NCBI RefSeq assembly: GCF_022179285.1
Contig: NZ_BPQO01000026.1
Coordinates: forward strand, 1-64,000
From: Methylobacterium hispanicum
GTDB lineage: Bacteria > Pseudomonadota > Alphaproteobacteria > Rhizobiales > Beijerinckiaceae
DNA: 64,000 nt
Direction: 5' to 3'
The first letter of the stretch is position 1, and each line of letters opens with the position of its first letter. Below, piece by piece: positions 42,952 through 51,011 of this stretch. The position numbers were made by a program, and so were the translations under genes. Under the pieces are notes generated by a model. The model was not told the origin of the DNA and did no database searches. It worked only from the letters and a program-made list of their open reading frames with translations.

Positions 42952-44217
42952 ATGCGCGTAGTCTCACAATCCGCCGCAGGTCAGGCCGTGCCGGAGCGCA
43001 CACCGCTCGCCTGGGTGGAGATCGCCAAGGGCCTGTGCATCGGCCTCGTGGTGCTGATGCACGCCACCTTCGGCCTGGAGGGCGCACTCGGCGAGCAGGG
43101 CTACGCCCACGCGATCGCCGACTTCGCGCAGCCCTTCCGGATGCCGACCTTCTTCGCGCTCTCGGGCCTGTTCCTCGGGCGCGCCCTCGCCGCGGGCTGG
43201 GGCCCCTTCCTCGAGCGGAGGGTGTTCCACTACCTCTACTTCTACACGCTCTGGCTGCTGATCCAGGAGGCGATCCGCTTCCCGCAGCTCGGCGGCGGCA
43301 CGCTCGCGGGCAGCCTGAACCACTTCGCGTGGTCCTATGTCGAGCCCTTCTCGACCCTGTGGTTCCTCTACGCCCTCGCCCTGTTCGCGCTGGTGACGCG
43401 GCTCGCCGCGCGCGTGGCCACCCCGGTGGTGCTGGGCGTCGCCCTCGGGCTCGCCGGGAGCGACATCAGGAGCGGCTGGCACCTCCTCGACGTCGCCTGC
43501 GACACCTACGCGTACTTCTACGCCGGCTACCGGCTCGCCCCGCAGATCCTCGCCTTCGGGGAACGGATGCGCGCCCGCCCGGCTCTCGCCGCCGCGGCGA
43601 CGGCGGGCTGGCTCGTCGTCAACGGGGTCCTGATCTTCCGCGTGGTCCCGGCCCTCGGATGCGCCACGGTCGGCGAGGCCCCGCTCGTCGCGCTGCCGCT
43701 CGGCGTCCTCGGTGTGTTCGGCGTGACGGCGCTCGCGACGCTGCTGGAACGGAGCGCCGCCGGGCCGGCGCTCGCCTATGCGGGCTACCGCTCCATCGTG
43801 ATCTATCTCGCGGCCTTCGCGCCGGTCGCGCTCCTGCGCGCGGGGATGGTGCGCTACGGGGTGCCGCTGGACGTCGGCACCGCGAGCCTCGCGCTGACCG
43901 CCGCCGGCATCCTGCTGCCGCTCGCCCTGGAGCGCGTCCTGCGGGGCACGCCGGCCGCCTGCCTGTTCGTGCGGCCGTCCGCAGCTCTCCGCGCGCCGGC
44001 CCTCTTCCTGGGCGGGGGCGGCTTGGTCGGGGGCAGCTTGGGCGGGGGCCGCTCGTCGCCCGGCGGCGCGGCCGCGCCGTCGGCGGCCTCCGTCGTCTCG
44101 GTGGCCGAGGCCGGGACCTCGCTCGCGACGGCGCTCGGCGGGCCGCCCGTTCAACGGGGCGCGCTTGTTCCCGCCGGGCCGTCGCTGCCGCTGGCCCTCG
44201 GCCCGCGGGAATCGTAA
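42952..44217 (+). CDS. Acyltransferase 3 / OpgC-like membrane protein
   Basis: A 421-residue integral membrane protein with about ten helices. The N-terminal WVEIAKGLCIGLVVLMHATF contains the conserved His after the first helix, and PFRMPTFFALSGLFLGR is a second family landmark of acyltransferase-3 proteins, which O-acylate surface or periplasmic sugars. The last 75 residues are a Gly/Ala/Ser/Pro-rich cytoplasmic tail lacking any domain. The start at 42952 is preferred to the ATG at 42907 because the added residues are Arg/Pro-rich. It sits beside metX but reads divergently. Confidence 0.82.
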   Translation: MRVVSQSAAGQAVPERTPLAWVEIAKGLCIGLVVLMHATFGLEGALGEQGYAHAIADFAQPFRMPTFFALSGLFLGRALAAGWGPFLERRVFHYLYFYTLWLLIQEAIRFPQLGGGTLAGSLNHFAWSYVEPFSTLWFLYALALFALVTRLAARVATPVVLGVALGLAGSDIRSGWHLLDVACDTYAYFYAGYRLAPQILAFGERMRARPALAAAATAGWLVVNGVLIFRVVPALGCATVGEAPLVALPLGVLGVFGVTALATLLERSAAGPALAYAGYRSIVIYLAAFAPVALLRAGMVRYGVPLDVGTASLALTAAGILLPLALERVLRGTPAACLFVRPSAALRAPALFLGGGGLVGGSLGGGRSSPGGAAAPSAASVVSVAEAGTSLATALGGPPVQRGALVPAGPSLPLALGPRES

Positions 44218-44268
44218 AGGAGGGCGCTACCCCATCCCGGCCGCGGCCCGGCCGCACACGCGAGCACG

Positions 44269-45141
44269 ATGCGCTTCTCCAGCAAAGCCAATCCGGGGGC
44301 GGACCTCGCGGCGCTGCGGGCCGAGATCGACCGGATCGACGCCGAGATGCACGCCCTGCTGATCCAGCGCGGCACGATCATCGACCGGCTGATCGCCGTG
44401 AAGGGCACCACCGCCTCGGGCTCGGCCTTCCGCCCCGGCCGCGAGGCCTCGATGATGCGGCGCGTGGCCGAGCGGCACCGCGGGCTGCTGCCCCTCGACA
44501 CCGTGGAGGGGATCTGGCGGGTCATCATCGCCACCTTCACCTACGTGCAGGCGCCGTTCTCGGTCCACGCCGACGTCTCGGCCGGCGACCCGGCGATGCG
44601 CGATTCCGCCCGCTTCCATTTCGGCTTCACGGTGCCCTACCGGCCGCACCCGACCTGCGCGGCGGTGATCGAGGCGGTGGCGGCCTCGCGCGGCGACCTC
44701 GGCATCTTCCGCTTCGAGAGCCGGGCGGCCAACGGTGCCGCGCACCCGCCCAAGGGCGAGGCGTGGTGGGAGGGCCTGATCGGCGAGGGCCGCCCGAAGG
44801 TGATCGCCCGCCTGCCCTTCATCGAGCGGCCCGCGCACCCGGCCGGCACGCCGGTCTTCGTGGTGGCCAAGCCGCTCGACGACCCGAGTGCGGCCCAGCG
44901 CGACTGGGTGCTCCACGCGGTGCGGGCCGGGGCATGGCCGGACGAGGCGGAGCGGGCGCTGCACGACCTCTACGGCGAGGTGGTGGGGCGGGCCAAGCCT
45001 CGGGGCGAGACCGAGCGCCTGCTGCTGGCCCTGCCGGGCGGCGTGGGCACGCGGCAACTGGGCGAGGCGCTCGACCGGGCCGGCGCCGGCGTCACGGCCC
45101 TCGACGAGACCGGCAGCCACGCGGCCCGCTTCCGGGTCTGA
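44269..45141 (+). CDS. Chorismate mutase (AroQ type) with C-terminal domain
   Basis: A 290-residue protein whose first 95 residues are an AroQ chorismate mutase helical domain (LRAEIDRIDAEMHALLIQR, KGTTAS, then MMRRVAERHRG). It would convert chorismate to prephenate in phenylalanine and tyrosine synthesis. The remaining 190 residues have an alternating strand-helix pattern starting VQAPFSVHADVS that I do not recognise with confidence; it does not look like a full prephenate dehydratase. In many alphaproteobacteria a protein like this lies beside hisC and tyrA homologues, but neither is here. The ATG at 44269 is clear. Confidence 0.85.
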   Translation: MRFSSKANPGADLAALRAEIDRIDAEMHALLIQRGTIIDRLIAVKGTTASGSAFRPGREASMMRRVAERHRGLLPLDTVEGIWRVIIATFTYVQAPFSVHADVSAGDPAMRDSARFHFGFTVPYRPHPTCAAVIEAVAASRGDLGIFRFESRAANGAAHPPKGEAWWEGLIGEGRPKVIARLPFIERPAHPAGTPVFVVAKPLDDPSAAQRDWVLHAVRAGAWPDEAERALHDLYGEVVGRAKPRGETERLLLALPGGVGTRQLGEALDRAGAGVTALDETGSHAARFRV

Positions 45142-45156
45142 ACGCAAGGTCATTGG

Positions 45157-45247
45157 ATCCCAAAGGGTTGTGACCCTTTGGCAGGGTCCCGGGGCGCGCA
45201 GCCCCGGGTTGGTCCCGCCGACCCGGCGAAGCCGGGACGGCGGGACC
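45157..45247. repeat. Composite three-hairpin repeat between convergent genes
   Basis: Three stems follow each other: ccaaagggt-tgtg-accctttgg (45160-45181), ccggggcgcgcagccccgg (about 45188-45207), and gtcccgcc ... ggcgggac (about 45213-45246) with an inner cccggcgaagccggg. I recall similar composite repeats scattered through methylobacterial genomes. Here it fills the gap between the chorismate mutase and nitrile hydratase operon 3' ends. Confidence 0.75.
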
Positions 45248-45320
45248 AAATGCAGAGCTCCGCCCTGCACCCGCGAACGGCCTCAGGCCTTTCGAAACCG
45301 GGACTTTCCAGTGCTGACGG

Positions 45321-45641
45321 TCAGGCCCGTTGCGGGTCGTTCTCCAGGCGGATCGGCTGGCCGTGCGGCGTCGCCGCGGCGGCGCGCAGCCACGCATCGC
45401 GGCGGGCGTCCAGGGCCGCCGGGGCGGCGATGCCGCGTTCCGTCAGCAGCGCCTCCAGGGCGACGAGCCAGCGGCCGTAATCGGCGGCAGCCTCCGGATC
45501 GTCCCCGGGGCGGATCGCCCGCCCGAGCGCCTCGGCCCACTCGGCCCACGTGAACACCCCCGCGTCGCGCAAGCTCACCACCAGGGCGAAGACCTGCGCC
45601 TCCCACGGGGCCGCGAAGGGGCCGGGCTCCGGCGCGCTCAC
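45321..45641 (-). CDS. Nitrile hydratase accessory/activator protein
   Basis: A 106-residue protein similar to the small activator of cobalt nitrile hydratases: FAAPWEAQVFALVVSLRDAG and FTWAEWAEALG are the family core, which also resembles the beta subunit N terminus. It is needed for cobalt insertion by subunit exchange with the alpha subunit. The GTG start at 45641 overlaps the nthB stop codon (GTGA), so translation is coupled. It is the last gene of the amidase-alpha-beta-activator operon. Confidence 0.88.
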   Translation of the reverse strand: MSAPEPGPFAAPWEAQVFALVVSLRDAGVFTWAEWAEALGRAIRPGDDPEAAADYGRWLVALEALLTERGIAAPAALDARRDAWLRAAAATPHGQPIRLENDPQRA

Positions 45642-46303
45642 GCGGCGACCGCGTCGAGATAGGGCTCGAACATCTCGACCATCACCCGCTGGTTCGGGTC
45701 GGCGTCCGGCCCCCACAGCTCGGCGGCGGCAAAGGCCACGGTGTAGAGCCAGGCCGGGTTCTCGCCCGCGCCGGTCGCGTTGGTGTCGGGCAGCACGAAG
45801 GCGCCGTGAACCCGCTCGACCCGGCCGAGATGGCCCCGGACGTAGCGCGGCAGGCGGGTATGGCCCACCGGGTGAAGGTTGCGGGCGCGCACCGCGTCGC
45901 CCGCGGCGAAGCGGGCTGGTCCCTGCGACGGCCGATCGCTCGGGAAGCCGGCGCGGAAGCGCGGTTCGAGGATCCCGGCCGTCAGCACCCGCCCCACCGG
46001 CCGGGCCGGTGCGTCCGAGATTCCGCGCGCCATCTCCTCGGGGCTGGCGAGGCCGTGGGCGGCGATCTGCGTCTCCAGCGCTCGCAGCCAGATCGCGTAG
46101 TAGCTCGACGCGAGATACTCGGCCGGCGGCAGCGATTCGCGGGCCGAGCGCGAGCCGTCGAGGTTCCACGTCCCGGTGAAGCCCATGGCCATCGCCAGGG
46201 CGAAGACGCGCCGCTCCCACTCCGCGTGGAAGACCGGCTCGTCGGGCTCCGGCCGCACGGGGCCGAAGCCGTGCATGCCGCCGAGATCCTGGGCGCCGTT
46301 CAT
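45638..46303 (-). CDS. nthB: Nitrile hydratase beta subunit
   Basis: A 221-residue subunit opening MNGAQDLGGMHGFGPV, the standard start of the family, with FALAMAMGFTGTWNLDGSR as the helical dimerisation region, and a C-terminal SH3-like domain (HTRLPRYVRGHLGRVERVHG). It forms the alpha-beta heterodimer that hydrates nitriles to amides. Its ATG overlaps the nthA stop by four bases, so the two are coupled. The length matches cobalt-type beta subunits. Confidence 0.94.
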   Translation of the reverse strand: MNGAQDLGGMHGFGPVRPEPDEPVFHAEWERRVFALAMAMGFTGTWNLDGSRSARESLPPAEYLASSYYAIWLRALETQIAAHGLASPEEMARGISDAPARPVGRVLTAGILEPRFRAGFPSDRPSQGPARFAAGDAVRARNLHPVGHTRLPRYVRGHLGRVERVHGAFVLPDTNATGAGENPAWLYTVAFAAAELWGPDADPNQRVMVEMFEPYLDAVAA

Positions 46304-46941
46304 GCCGCCTGCTCCGGGCTTTTCGGCAGGCCCGTGCCGATCATCGCGTCGCGGGTGACGAGGCTGGCCAACCGCGCCTCGTCCCAGCCCTCGGTGCCGG
46401 CCGGTCGCTCGGGCAGGACCATGTAGCGGGTCTCGGCGGTCGAATCCCAGACGGTGATGCGGGTGCTCTCGGGCAGGTGCAGTCCGAACTCGGCCAGCAC
46501 CCCGCGCGGGTCGATCACGGCGCGCGCCCGGTAGGGCGGCGCCTTGTACCAGACCGGTGGCAGGCCGAGCACCGGCCAGGGGTAGCAGGAGCACAGCGTG
46601 CAGACGACGAGGTTGTGCTCCCCGGGGGCGTTGGCCACCACCACCATGTGCTCGCCGCCGCGCCCGCCGATATCGAGCTCGGCGATCGCCGGGGTGGCGT
46701 CGGACAAGAGCCGCGCCCGGAAGGCCGGGTCGGTCCAGGCCCGGGCGACGACCCGGGCGCCGTTATGGGGACCGACCTTCGTCTCGTACATCTCGACGAG
46801 CGCGTCGAGGGCGGCCGGCTCCACGTAGCCCTTCTCGACCAGCAGCGATTCGAGCGCCCGCACCCGCGCCTCGACCGGCGTGAGGTCGCTGCCGTGCGGG
46901 TGGCCGTGCGGGTGGTCGTGGTCTCGGTGCTCGTGCGCCAT
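46300..46941 (-). CDS. nthA: Nitrile hydratase alpha subunit, cobalt type, with His-rich N terminus
   Basis: A 213-residue catalytic subunit. The metal site is VCTLCSCYPW with C114, C117 and C119; Thr at position 115 marks the cobalt class, whereas iron enzymes usually have Ser. Two of these cysteines are oxidised to sulfinic and sulfenic acids in known enzymes. Odd: the N terminus (MAHEHRDHDHPHGHPHGSDL) is strongly histidine-rich and could hold cobalt for loading. The enzyme converts nitriles to amides, and the amidase encoded upstream would convert those to acids and ammonia. It starts 18 bp after the amidase stop. Confidence 0.95.
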   Translation of the reverse strand: MAHEHRDHDHPHGHPHGSDLTPVEARVRALESLLVEKGYVEPAALDALVEMYETKVGPHNGARVVARAWTDPAFRARLLSDATPAIAELDIGGRGGEHMVVVANAPGEHNLVVCTLCSCYPWPVLGLPPVWYKAPPYRARAVIDPRGVLAEFGLHLPESTRITVWDSTAETRYMVLPERPAGTEGWDEARLASLVTRDAMIGTGLPKSPEQAA

Positions 46942-46959
46942 GGCCGCCCCTGTCTCACC

Positions 46960-48366
46960 TCAGCCCTGGATACCCGGCGGCAGGCGCAGGTGCCAGTCCG
47001 TCGCCCCCTGGTAGGCCTGGCCGATGCGCAGCGCCGTGGCCTCGTCGTAGCCGCGGCAGACGATCTGCAGCGAGAGTGGCAGGCCGCCCGCCGTGAACCC
47101 ACTCGGCAGGGCGAGCCCGCAGAGGTCGAGCAGGTTGCCGAAGCGGCAGAAGCGCGAGGGCAGGTGGTCCTCGTCCACGCTGTCGAGCGGGATCGCCGCC
47201 GTCTCGGTGGTCGGCGTCAGCACGGCGTCGAAGCCCTCCAGGGCCTCGGCAAAGGCCCGCTTCAGCGCCTCGCGCCGCCGGATCGTCGCGAGGTAGTCCT
47301 GCGCCGTGAGCTTCGCGCCGGCCAGGATCCGCGCCCGCACCGCGTCGCCGAGCGGGCTCGCCGGGTCCTCGGCGAGCGCGCCGTTGGTGACGTAGGCCTC
47401 GGCGTTGGTGATCGCGCTCAAGTCGAAGATCTCGGCGAAGCGGAAGGGCAGGTGGATCTCGGCGATCTCCGCGCCGAGGCTCGCCAGCGTGTCGAGGGCC
47501 CGGTCGTAGGCGGCGAGCACGGCGCCGTCGGCGCCCTCGCGCTCGGCCGCCGGCATGCGGGCGAGCCGCAGGCCCCGCACGCCCCGCTTCAGGGTCGGGA
47601 ACGGATCGTCGGGCGCGATCCCCCGCGTGGTCGGGTCGAGCGGGTCGGGGCCGGACATCGCCCGGTAGAGGAGCGCCGCGTCCTCAACCGTGCGGGCGAG
47701 GGGCCCGGGCGTGTCGAGGGTGGTGGAGAGCGGCACGATCCCGTGGGTCGAGATGCGCCCGACCGTCACCTTGAGCCCGGTGAGCCCGCAGAAGGCGGCC
47801 GGCAGCCGCACCGAGCCGCCCGTGTCGGTGCCGAGGCCCCAGGGCGCCATGCGGGCGGCGACCGCCACGCCGGTGCCGCTGCTGGAGCCGCCCGGCGTGC
47901 GGGGCGTCCCCGGATCCCAGGGGTTCCAGGGCGTGCCGAGATGCGGGTTCGTGCCCCAGCCGCCATAGGCGAACTCGACCGTGTGGGTCTTCCCCAGCAC
48001 GATCATCCCGTGCGCGATCAGCCGCCGCGCGACGGTCGCGGTGCCGCGGGCGATCCGCGCCCGGTGGGCGGCCGAGCCGCCCATGGTGATGCGCCCGTCG
48101 AGGTCCACGAGGTCCTTCAGCGCCACCGGCACGCCGTGCAGCGGCCCGACCGCGTGGCCGGAGCGGATCGCCCGGTCGGCGCCCTCCGCGGCCAGCCGCG
48201 CGTCCGCCGCGTAGACCTCCGTGAAGGCCCGGAGCTTCGGCTCCTGAGCGGCGATCCGCGCGAGCATCGCCTCGACGGCATCGACGGGAGAGAACGTTCT
48301 GGCGGAGATGCCCTCGGCCAGTGCCTTGGCGGAGAGGAGCGAGAGGTCGGTCGGGGTATCGGTCAT
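46960..48366 (-). CDS. Amidase (amidase signature family), partner of nitrile hydratase
   Basis: A 468-residue amidase-signature hydrolase with the Ser-cisSer-Lys triad: K84 in VALKDLVD, the cis-Ser in GGSSSGTG (residues 159-166) and the nucleophile S185 in GTDTGGSVRLPA. It would hydrolyse the amide made by nitrile hydratase into carboxylate plus ammonia. It is the first gene of a four-gene operon with nthA, nthB and the activator. Between it and the divergent ThDP enzyme lie a tandem 11-bp repeat (48376-48401), very close to its start codon, and a palindrome. Confidence 0.92.
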   Translation of the reverse strand: MTDTPTDLSLLSAKALAEGISARTFSPVDAVEAMLARIAAQEPKLRAFTEVYAADARLAAEGADRAIRSGHAVGPLHGVPVALKDLVDLDGRITMGGSAAHRARIARGTATVARRLIAHGMIVLGKTHTVEFAYGGWGTNPHLGTPWNPWDPGTPRTPGGSSSGTGVAVAARMAPWGLGTDTGGSVRLPAAFCGLTGLKVTVGRISTHGIVPLSTTLDTPGPLARTVEDAALLYRAMSGPDPLDPTTRGIAPDDPFPTLKRGVRGLRLARMPAAEREGADGAVLAAYDRALDTLASLGAEIAEIHLPFRFAEIFDLSAITNAEAYVTNGALAEDPASPLGDAVRARILAGAKLTAQDYLATIRRREALKRAFAEALEGFDAVLTPTTETAAIPLDSVDEDHLPSRFCRFGNLLDLCGLALPSGFTAGGLPLSLQIVCRGYDEATALRIGQAYQGATDWHLRLPPGIQG

Positions 48367-48682
48367 GGAAAATACCTGCTTGGGCACTGCTTGGGCACTG
48401 CGCCCGCGACTCTTCCTCACCCCTCCGCGGGGAGGAGGATCGTCGACGACGATGCCGCCTCTCCGTCGTCATCCCGGGGCCGCCGGGAGCCGGATCGTCG
48501 GATGGGATCACGCTGCCCGCAGGGGTGAGAGAGCGTAGCGGGCGCCGACTCGTCCGCAAGTTGCAGGCCAGGCTTCCCGCTTCCCGCGCAGGGCCGGCCA
48601 TGTGGGGAGGGCTTGCCGCCCCGCCCCGCCGCGCCACCATGCGACCTGAGGCCGGCCCAGCCGGCGCGAGGAGTGCCCTGCC
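48367..48682. other. Divergent control interval of the nitrile operon
   Basis: Holds a tandem repeat at 48376-48401, an imperfect palindrome at about 48414-48440 (cctcacccctccgc / ggggaggagg), and a short palindrome around atcgtcgacgacgat (48439-48453). No gene is supported. It is the promoter region for both the amidase operon and the ThDP enzyme. Confidence 0.5.
48376..48401. repeat. Tandem 11-bp repeat next to the amidase start
   Basis: The unit ctgcttgggca occurs twice in tandem (48376-48386, 48387-48397) and is followed by ctgc. An 11-bp period is close to one DNA turn, as expected for paired operator sites. On the amidase transcript it lies just before the ribosome binding region. Confidence 0.75.
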
Positions 48683-50239
48683 GTGTCCGAGCCGATGAAC
48701 GGGGCCGAGAGCCTCGTGCGCACCCTGGTGGCGGGCGGCGTCGAGGTCTGCTTCACCAATCCGGGCACCTCGGAGATGCATTTCGTGGCTGCCCTCGACC
48801 GGGTCGAGGGCATGGCCTGCGTGCTGTTCCTGTTCGAGGGCGGGGCGACGGGTGCGGCGGACGGCTACAGCCGCGTCGCCGACAAGCCCGCCTCGACGCT
48901 GCTCCATCTCGGCCCCGGTCTCGCCAACGGCTGGGCCAACCTCCACAACGCCCGCCGCGCCCGCTCGATGGTCGTCAACATCGTGGGCGAGCACGCGACC
49001 GACCATCGCGCGTACGACGCGCCGCTGACCTCCGACATCGAGGGGCTCGCCGCCACCGTCTCCGCCTGGACCCGCACGGGCACGAGCGCGACCGAGATCG
49101 CGGCCGACGGCGCCGCGGCGATCGCCGCCGCCCGCACCGCGCCGGGGCGGATCGCCACCCTGATCCTGCCCGCCGACACCGCCTGGCAGCCGGGCTCCGG
49201 CATCGCCCTGGTCCCGCCCGTCCCGGAGCGGGCGCGGGCGGGCGACGAGGCGGTCGCCGAGGCGGCGCGGGCGCTCAGGAGCGGCGAGCCGGCCCTGCTG
49301 CATCTCGGCGACCGGGCCCTGCGTGGCGCGGGAAAGCGCATCGCGGCCCGGATCGCGCGCAAGACCGGGGCGAGGCTGCTCGCCATGACCTCCAACGCCC
49401 GGATCGACCGCGGCGCGGGCGAGGTGCCGATCGAGCGGCTGCCCTACCCGATCGATCAGGCGATCGCGGTGCTGGCGCCCTACCGGCGCGTCGTCCTCGT
49501 CGGCGCCACGCGCCCGGTCGGCTTCTTCGCCTATCCGGGCAAGCCGAGCGTGCTCACCCATCCCGATTGCGAGACGGTGATGCTGGCCGCCCCCGAGGAG
49601 GACCAGATCGAGGCGCTGGAGCGTCTCGCCGAGGCGGTCGGCGCGCCGGCGGAGATCGATCTGGCCGTGCCGCCGCGCCCGGAGCTTCCGACCAGCGGGC
49701 CGCTCGGCGACGACACGATCGGCCGGGTGCTCGGCGCGCTGATCCCGGAGGGGGCGGTGGTCTGCGACGAGTCGCTGACGACGGGGCGCAACTTCTTCGG
49801 CGCCACACACGGCGCCGCGCCGCACAGCTGGCTCCAGCTCTCCGGCGGCGCGATCGGCCTCGGCATCCCGATGGCGACCGGCGCCGCAGTGGCGGCGCGC
49901 GGCCGCAAGGTGATCGGGCTGCAGGCCGACGGCAGCGCCCTCTACACCGCCCAGGCCCTCTGGACCCAGGCGCGCGAACGCCTCGACGTGGTGACGCTGA
50001 TCTGGTCGAACCGTGCCTACGCGATCCTGCGGGGCGAGCTTGCCAACGTGGGTGCGCGCAACCCCGGCCCGAAGGCGCTCGGCATGCTCTCGCTCGACGA
50101 CCCGCCGGTGGACTGGGTCAGCCTCGCCCGCGGCTACGGCGTGGAAGGCCGCCGCGTCGAGACGCTGGAGGCCTTCACCGACGTGTTCCGGCACGCGCTG
50201 GCGCGGCGGGGTCCCTTCCTGATCGAGGTGGCGCTGTAG
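48683..50239 (+). CDS. Thiamine-diphosphate enzyme, benzoylformate decarboxylase / acetolactate synthase-like
   Basis: A 518-residue ThDP enzyme. The N-terminal domain has the activating Glu in LFLFEGGATGAADGYSR and a His in LLHLGPGLANG that aligns by eye with the catalytic His of benzoylformate decarboxylase. The C-terminal cofactor motif reads ADGSALYTAQALW ... SNRAY, so the first Gly of GDG is Ala and the first Asn of NN is Ser, but the metal-binding Asp and Asn remain. The substrate is thus a 2-keto acid of unknown kind. It is divergent from the nitrile-degrading operon. The GTG at 48683 fits the spacing; ATG at 48695 is an alternative. Confidence 0.85.
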   Translation: MSEPMNGAESLVRTLVAGGVEVCFTNPGTSEMHFVAALDRVEGMACVLFLFEGGATGAADGYSRVADKPASTLLHLGPGLANGWANLHNARRARSMVVNIVGEHATDHRAYDAPLTSDIEGLAATVSAWTRTGTSATEIAADGAAAIAAARTAPGRIATLILPADTAWQPGSGIALVPPVPERARAGDEAVAEAARALRSGEPALLHLGDRALRGAGKRIAARIARKTGARLLAMTSNARIDRGAGEVPIERLPYPIDQAIAVLAPYRRVVLVGATRPVGFFAYPGKPSVLTHPDCETVMLAAPEEDQIEALERLAEAVGAPAEIDLAVPPRPELPTSGPLGDDTIGRVLGALIPEGAVVCDESLTTGRNFFGATHGAAPHSWLQLSGGAIGLGIPMATGAAVAARGRKVIGLQADGSALYTAQALWTQARERLDVVTLIWSNRAYAILRGELANVGARNPGPKALGMLSLDDPPVDWVSLARGYGVEGRRVETLEAFTDVFRHALARRGPFLIEVAL

Positions 50240-50470
50240 GCGCGCGCCCGTCGCCGGGGCGTCACGAAAGCCGGTTTAGACTTGCCTCGCAGACGCGTGC
50301 GGCGCCTATACTGCGCCGCAGCAGAAATACTTACGCAGAACGTCCGCGAATCACTTGCGCAGAGGTTTCGATGCGTTAACGTCGCAGCCTCGCAAGCCGC
50401 TTCAAGGAGACAGGAGGAGAATTATTCCTTCGCGCACGGCGCGTTGGAAGAGAATCGTCGTCCAGAGGCA

Positions 50471-50653
50471 ATGACCCAACACAGGATGGCTCCGATGTCC
50501 GAGATGATTCGCGTTCGCCCGACCCAGGACGGAACCTATACTGTTTACCGCGGCATGACGGCGTTGATCTCCGGCCTGACCCGCCTGCAGGCCGAGCGCT
50601 ACGAGGCGAGCATCGCCCGCCAGCAGCAGGGCTTCATCACGGCGGGCGCCTAA
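50471..50653 (+). CDS. Small hypothetical protein
   Basis: A 60-residue soluble protein with the motif MIRVRPTQDGTYTVYRGMTAL. Codon use is unlike shadow frames and the upstream region is AT-richer with a long purine leader (AAGGAGACAGGAGGAG at 50404-50419), so it is probably real. That strong Shine-Dalgarno-like tract is about 50 bp before the ATG and may serve an upstream TTG at 50444 or another start at 50495; the start is thus uncertain. The function is unknown. Confidence 0.6.
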   Translation: MTQHRMAPMSEMIRVRPTQDGTYTVYRGMTALISGLTRLQAERYEASIARQQQGFITAGA

Positions 50654-51011
50654 CGGCCGCCCGCGGCGCCGCGCGAGAGGCGGCGCCGCAACCCTGCCAC
50701 GAGCCCCGATAATCGTTTCGGATGTGCGGTGCGAACCGCGCCACTCTTCTCCTGTAGGGCCCGGCGATTGTCTGTGGCCGCAAGTCTGAACCCCGCCCGG
50801 ATCAGGCGCGGGTCTCCTCTTCCGCGCGGGCTACCGGATTCCCACAACGCCTACTGATGCTCTCGGCGCTCTCCTTCCCCCCTCTGCGGGGGAGGGGGAC
50901 TGCGCGTGTGCCATCCGAGATATGTAATACGGTAGCCCGTGCGGGAGAGGGGGCGCGGCGTGGCTATTGCGCCCTTCGGGTCGGCTGTCCAAGCGCTTGG
51001 AGACCGCGACC
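50654..51011. other. Gap between convergent genes, containing a palindromic element
   Basis: A 358-bp stretch with no gene. It is occupied by a palindromic element at 50876-50950 and framed by a 10-bp inverted repeat (cgggctaccg at 50827-50836 and cggtagcccg at 50930-50939). The rest of the region shows no structure I can name. Confidence 0.55.
50827..50950. repeat. Palindromic element bounded by a 10-bp inverted repeat
   Basis: Inner part: cccccctctgcgggggaggg, the same left end as the pbpC copies, followed by a different middle and gcgggagaggg. The outer perfect 10-bp inverted repeat, about 93 bp apart, makes it look like a small MITE-like unit. I see no target-site duplication. Confidence 0.65.

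Noticed and set aside
47684..50194. 836-codon minus-strand frame spanning the ThDP enzyme and amidase gene region
   Set aside because: Covers well-identified genes on either side and its product has no recognisable domain.
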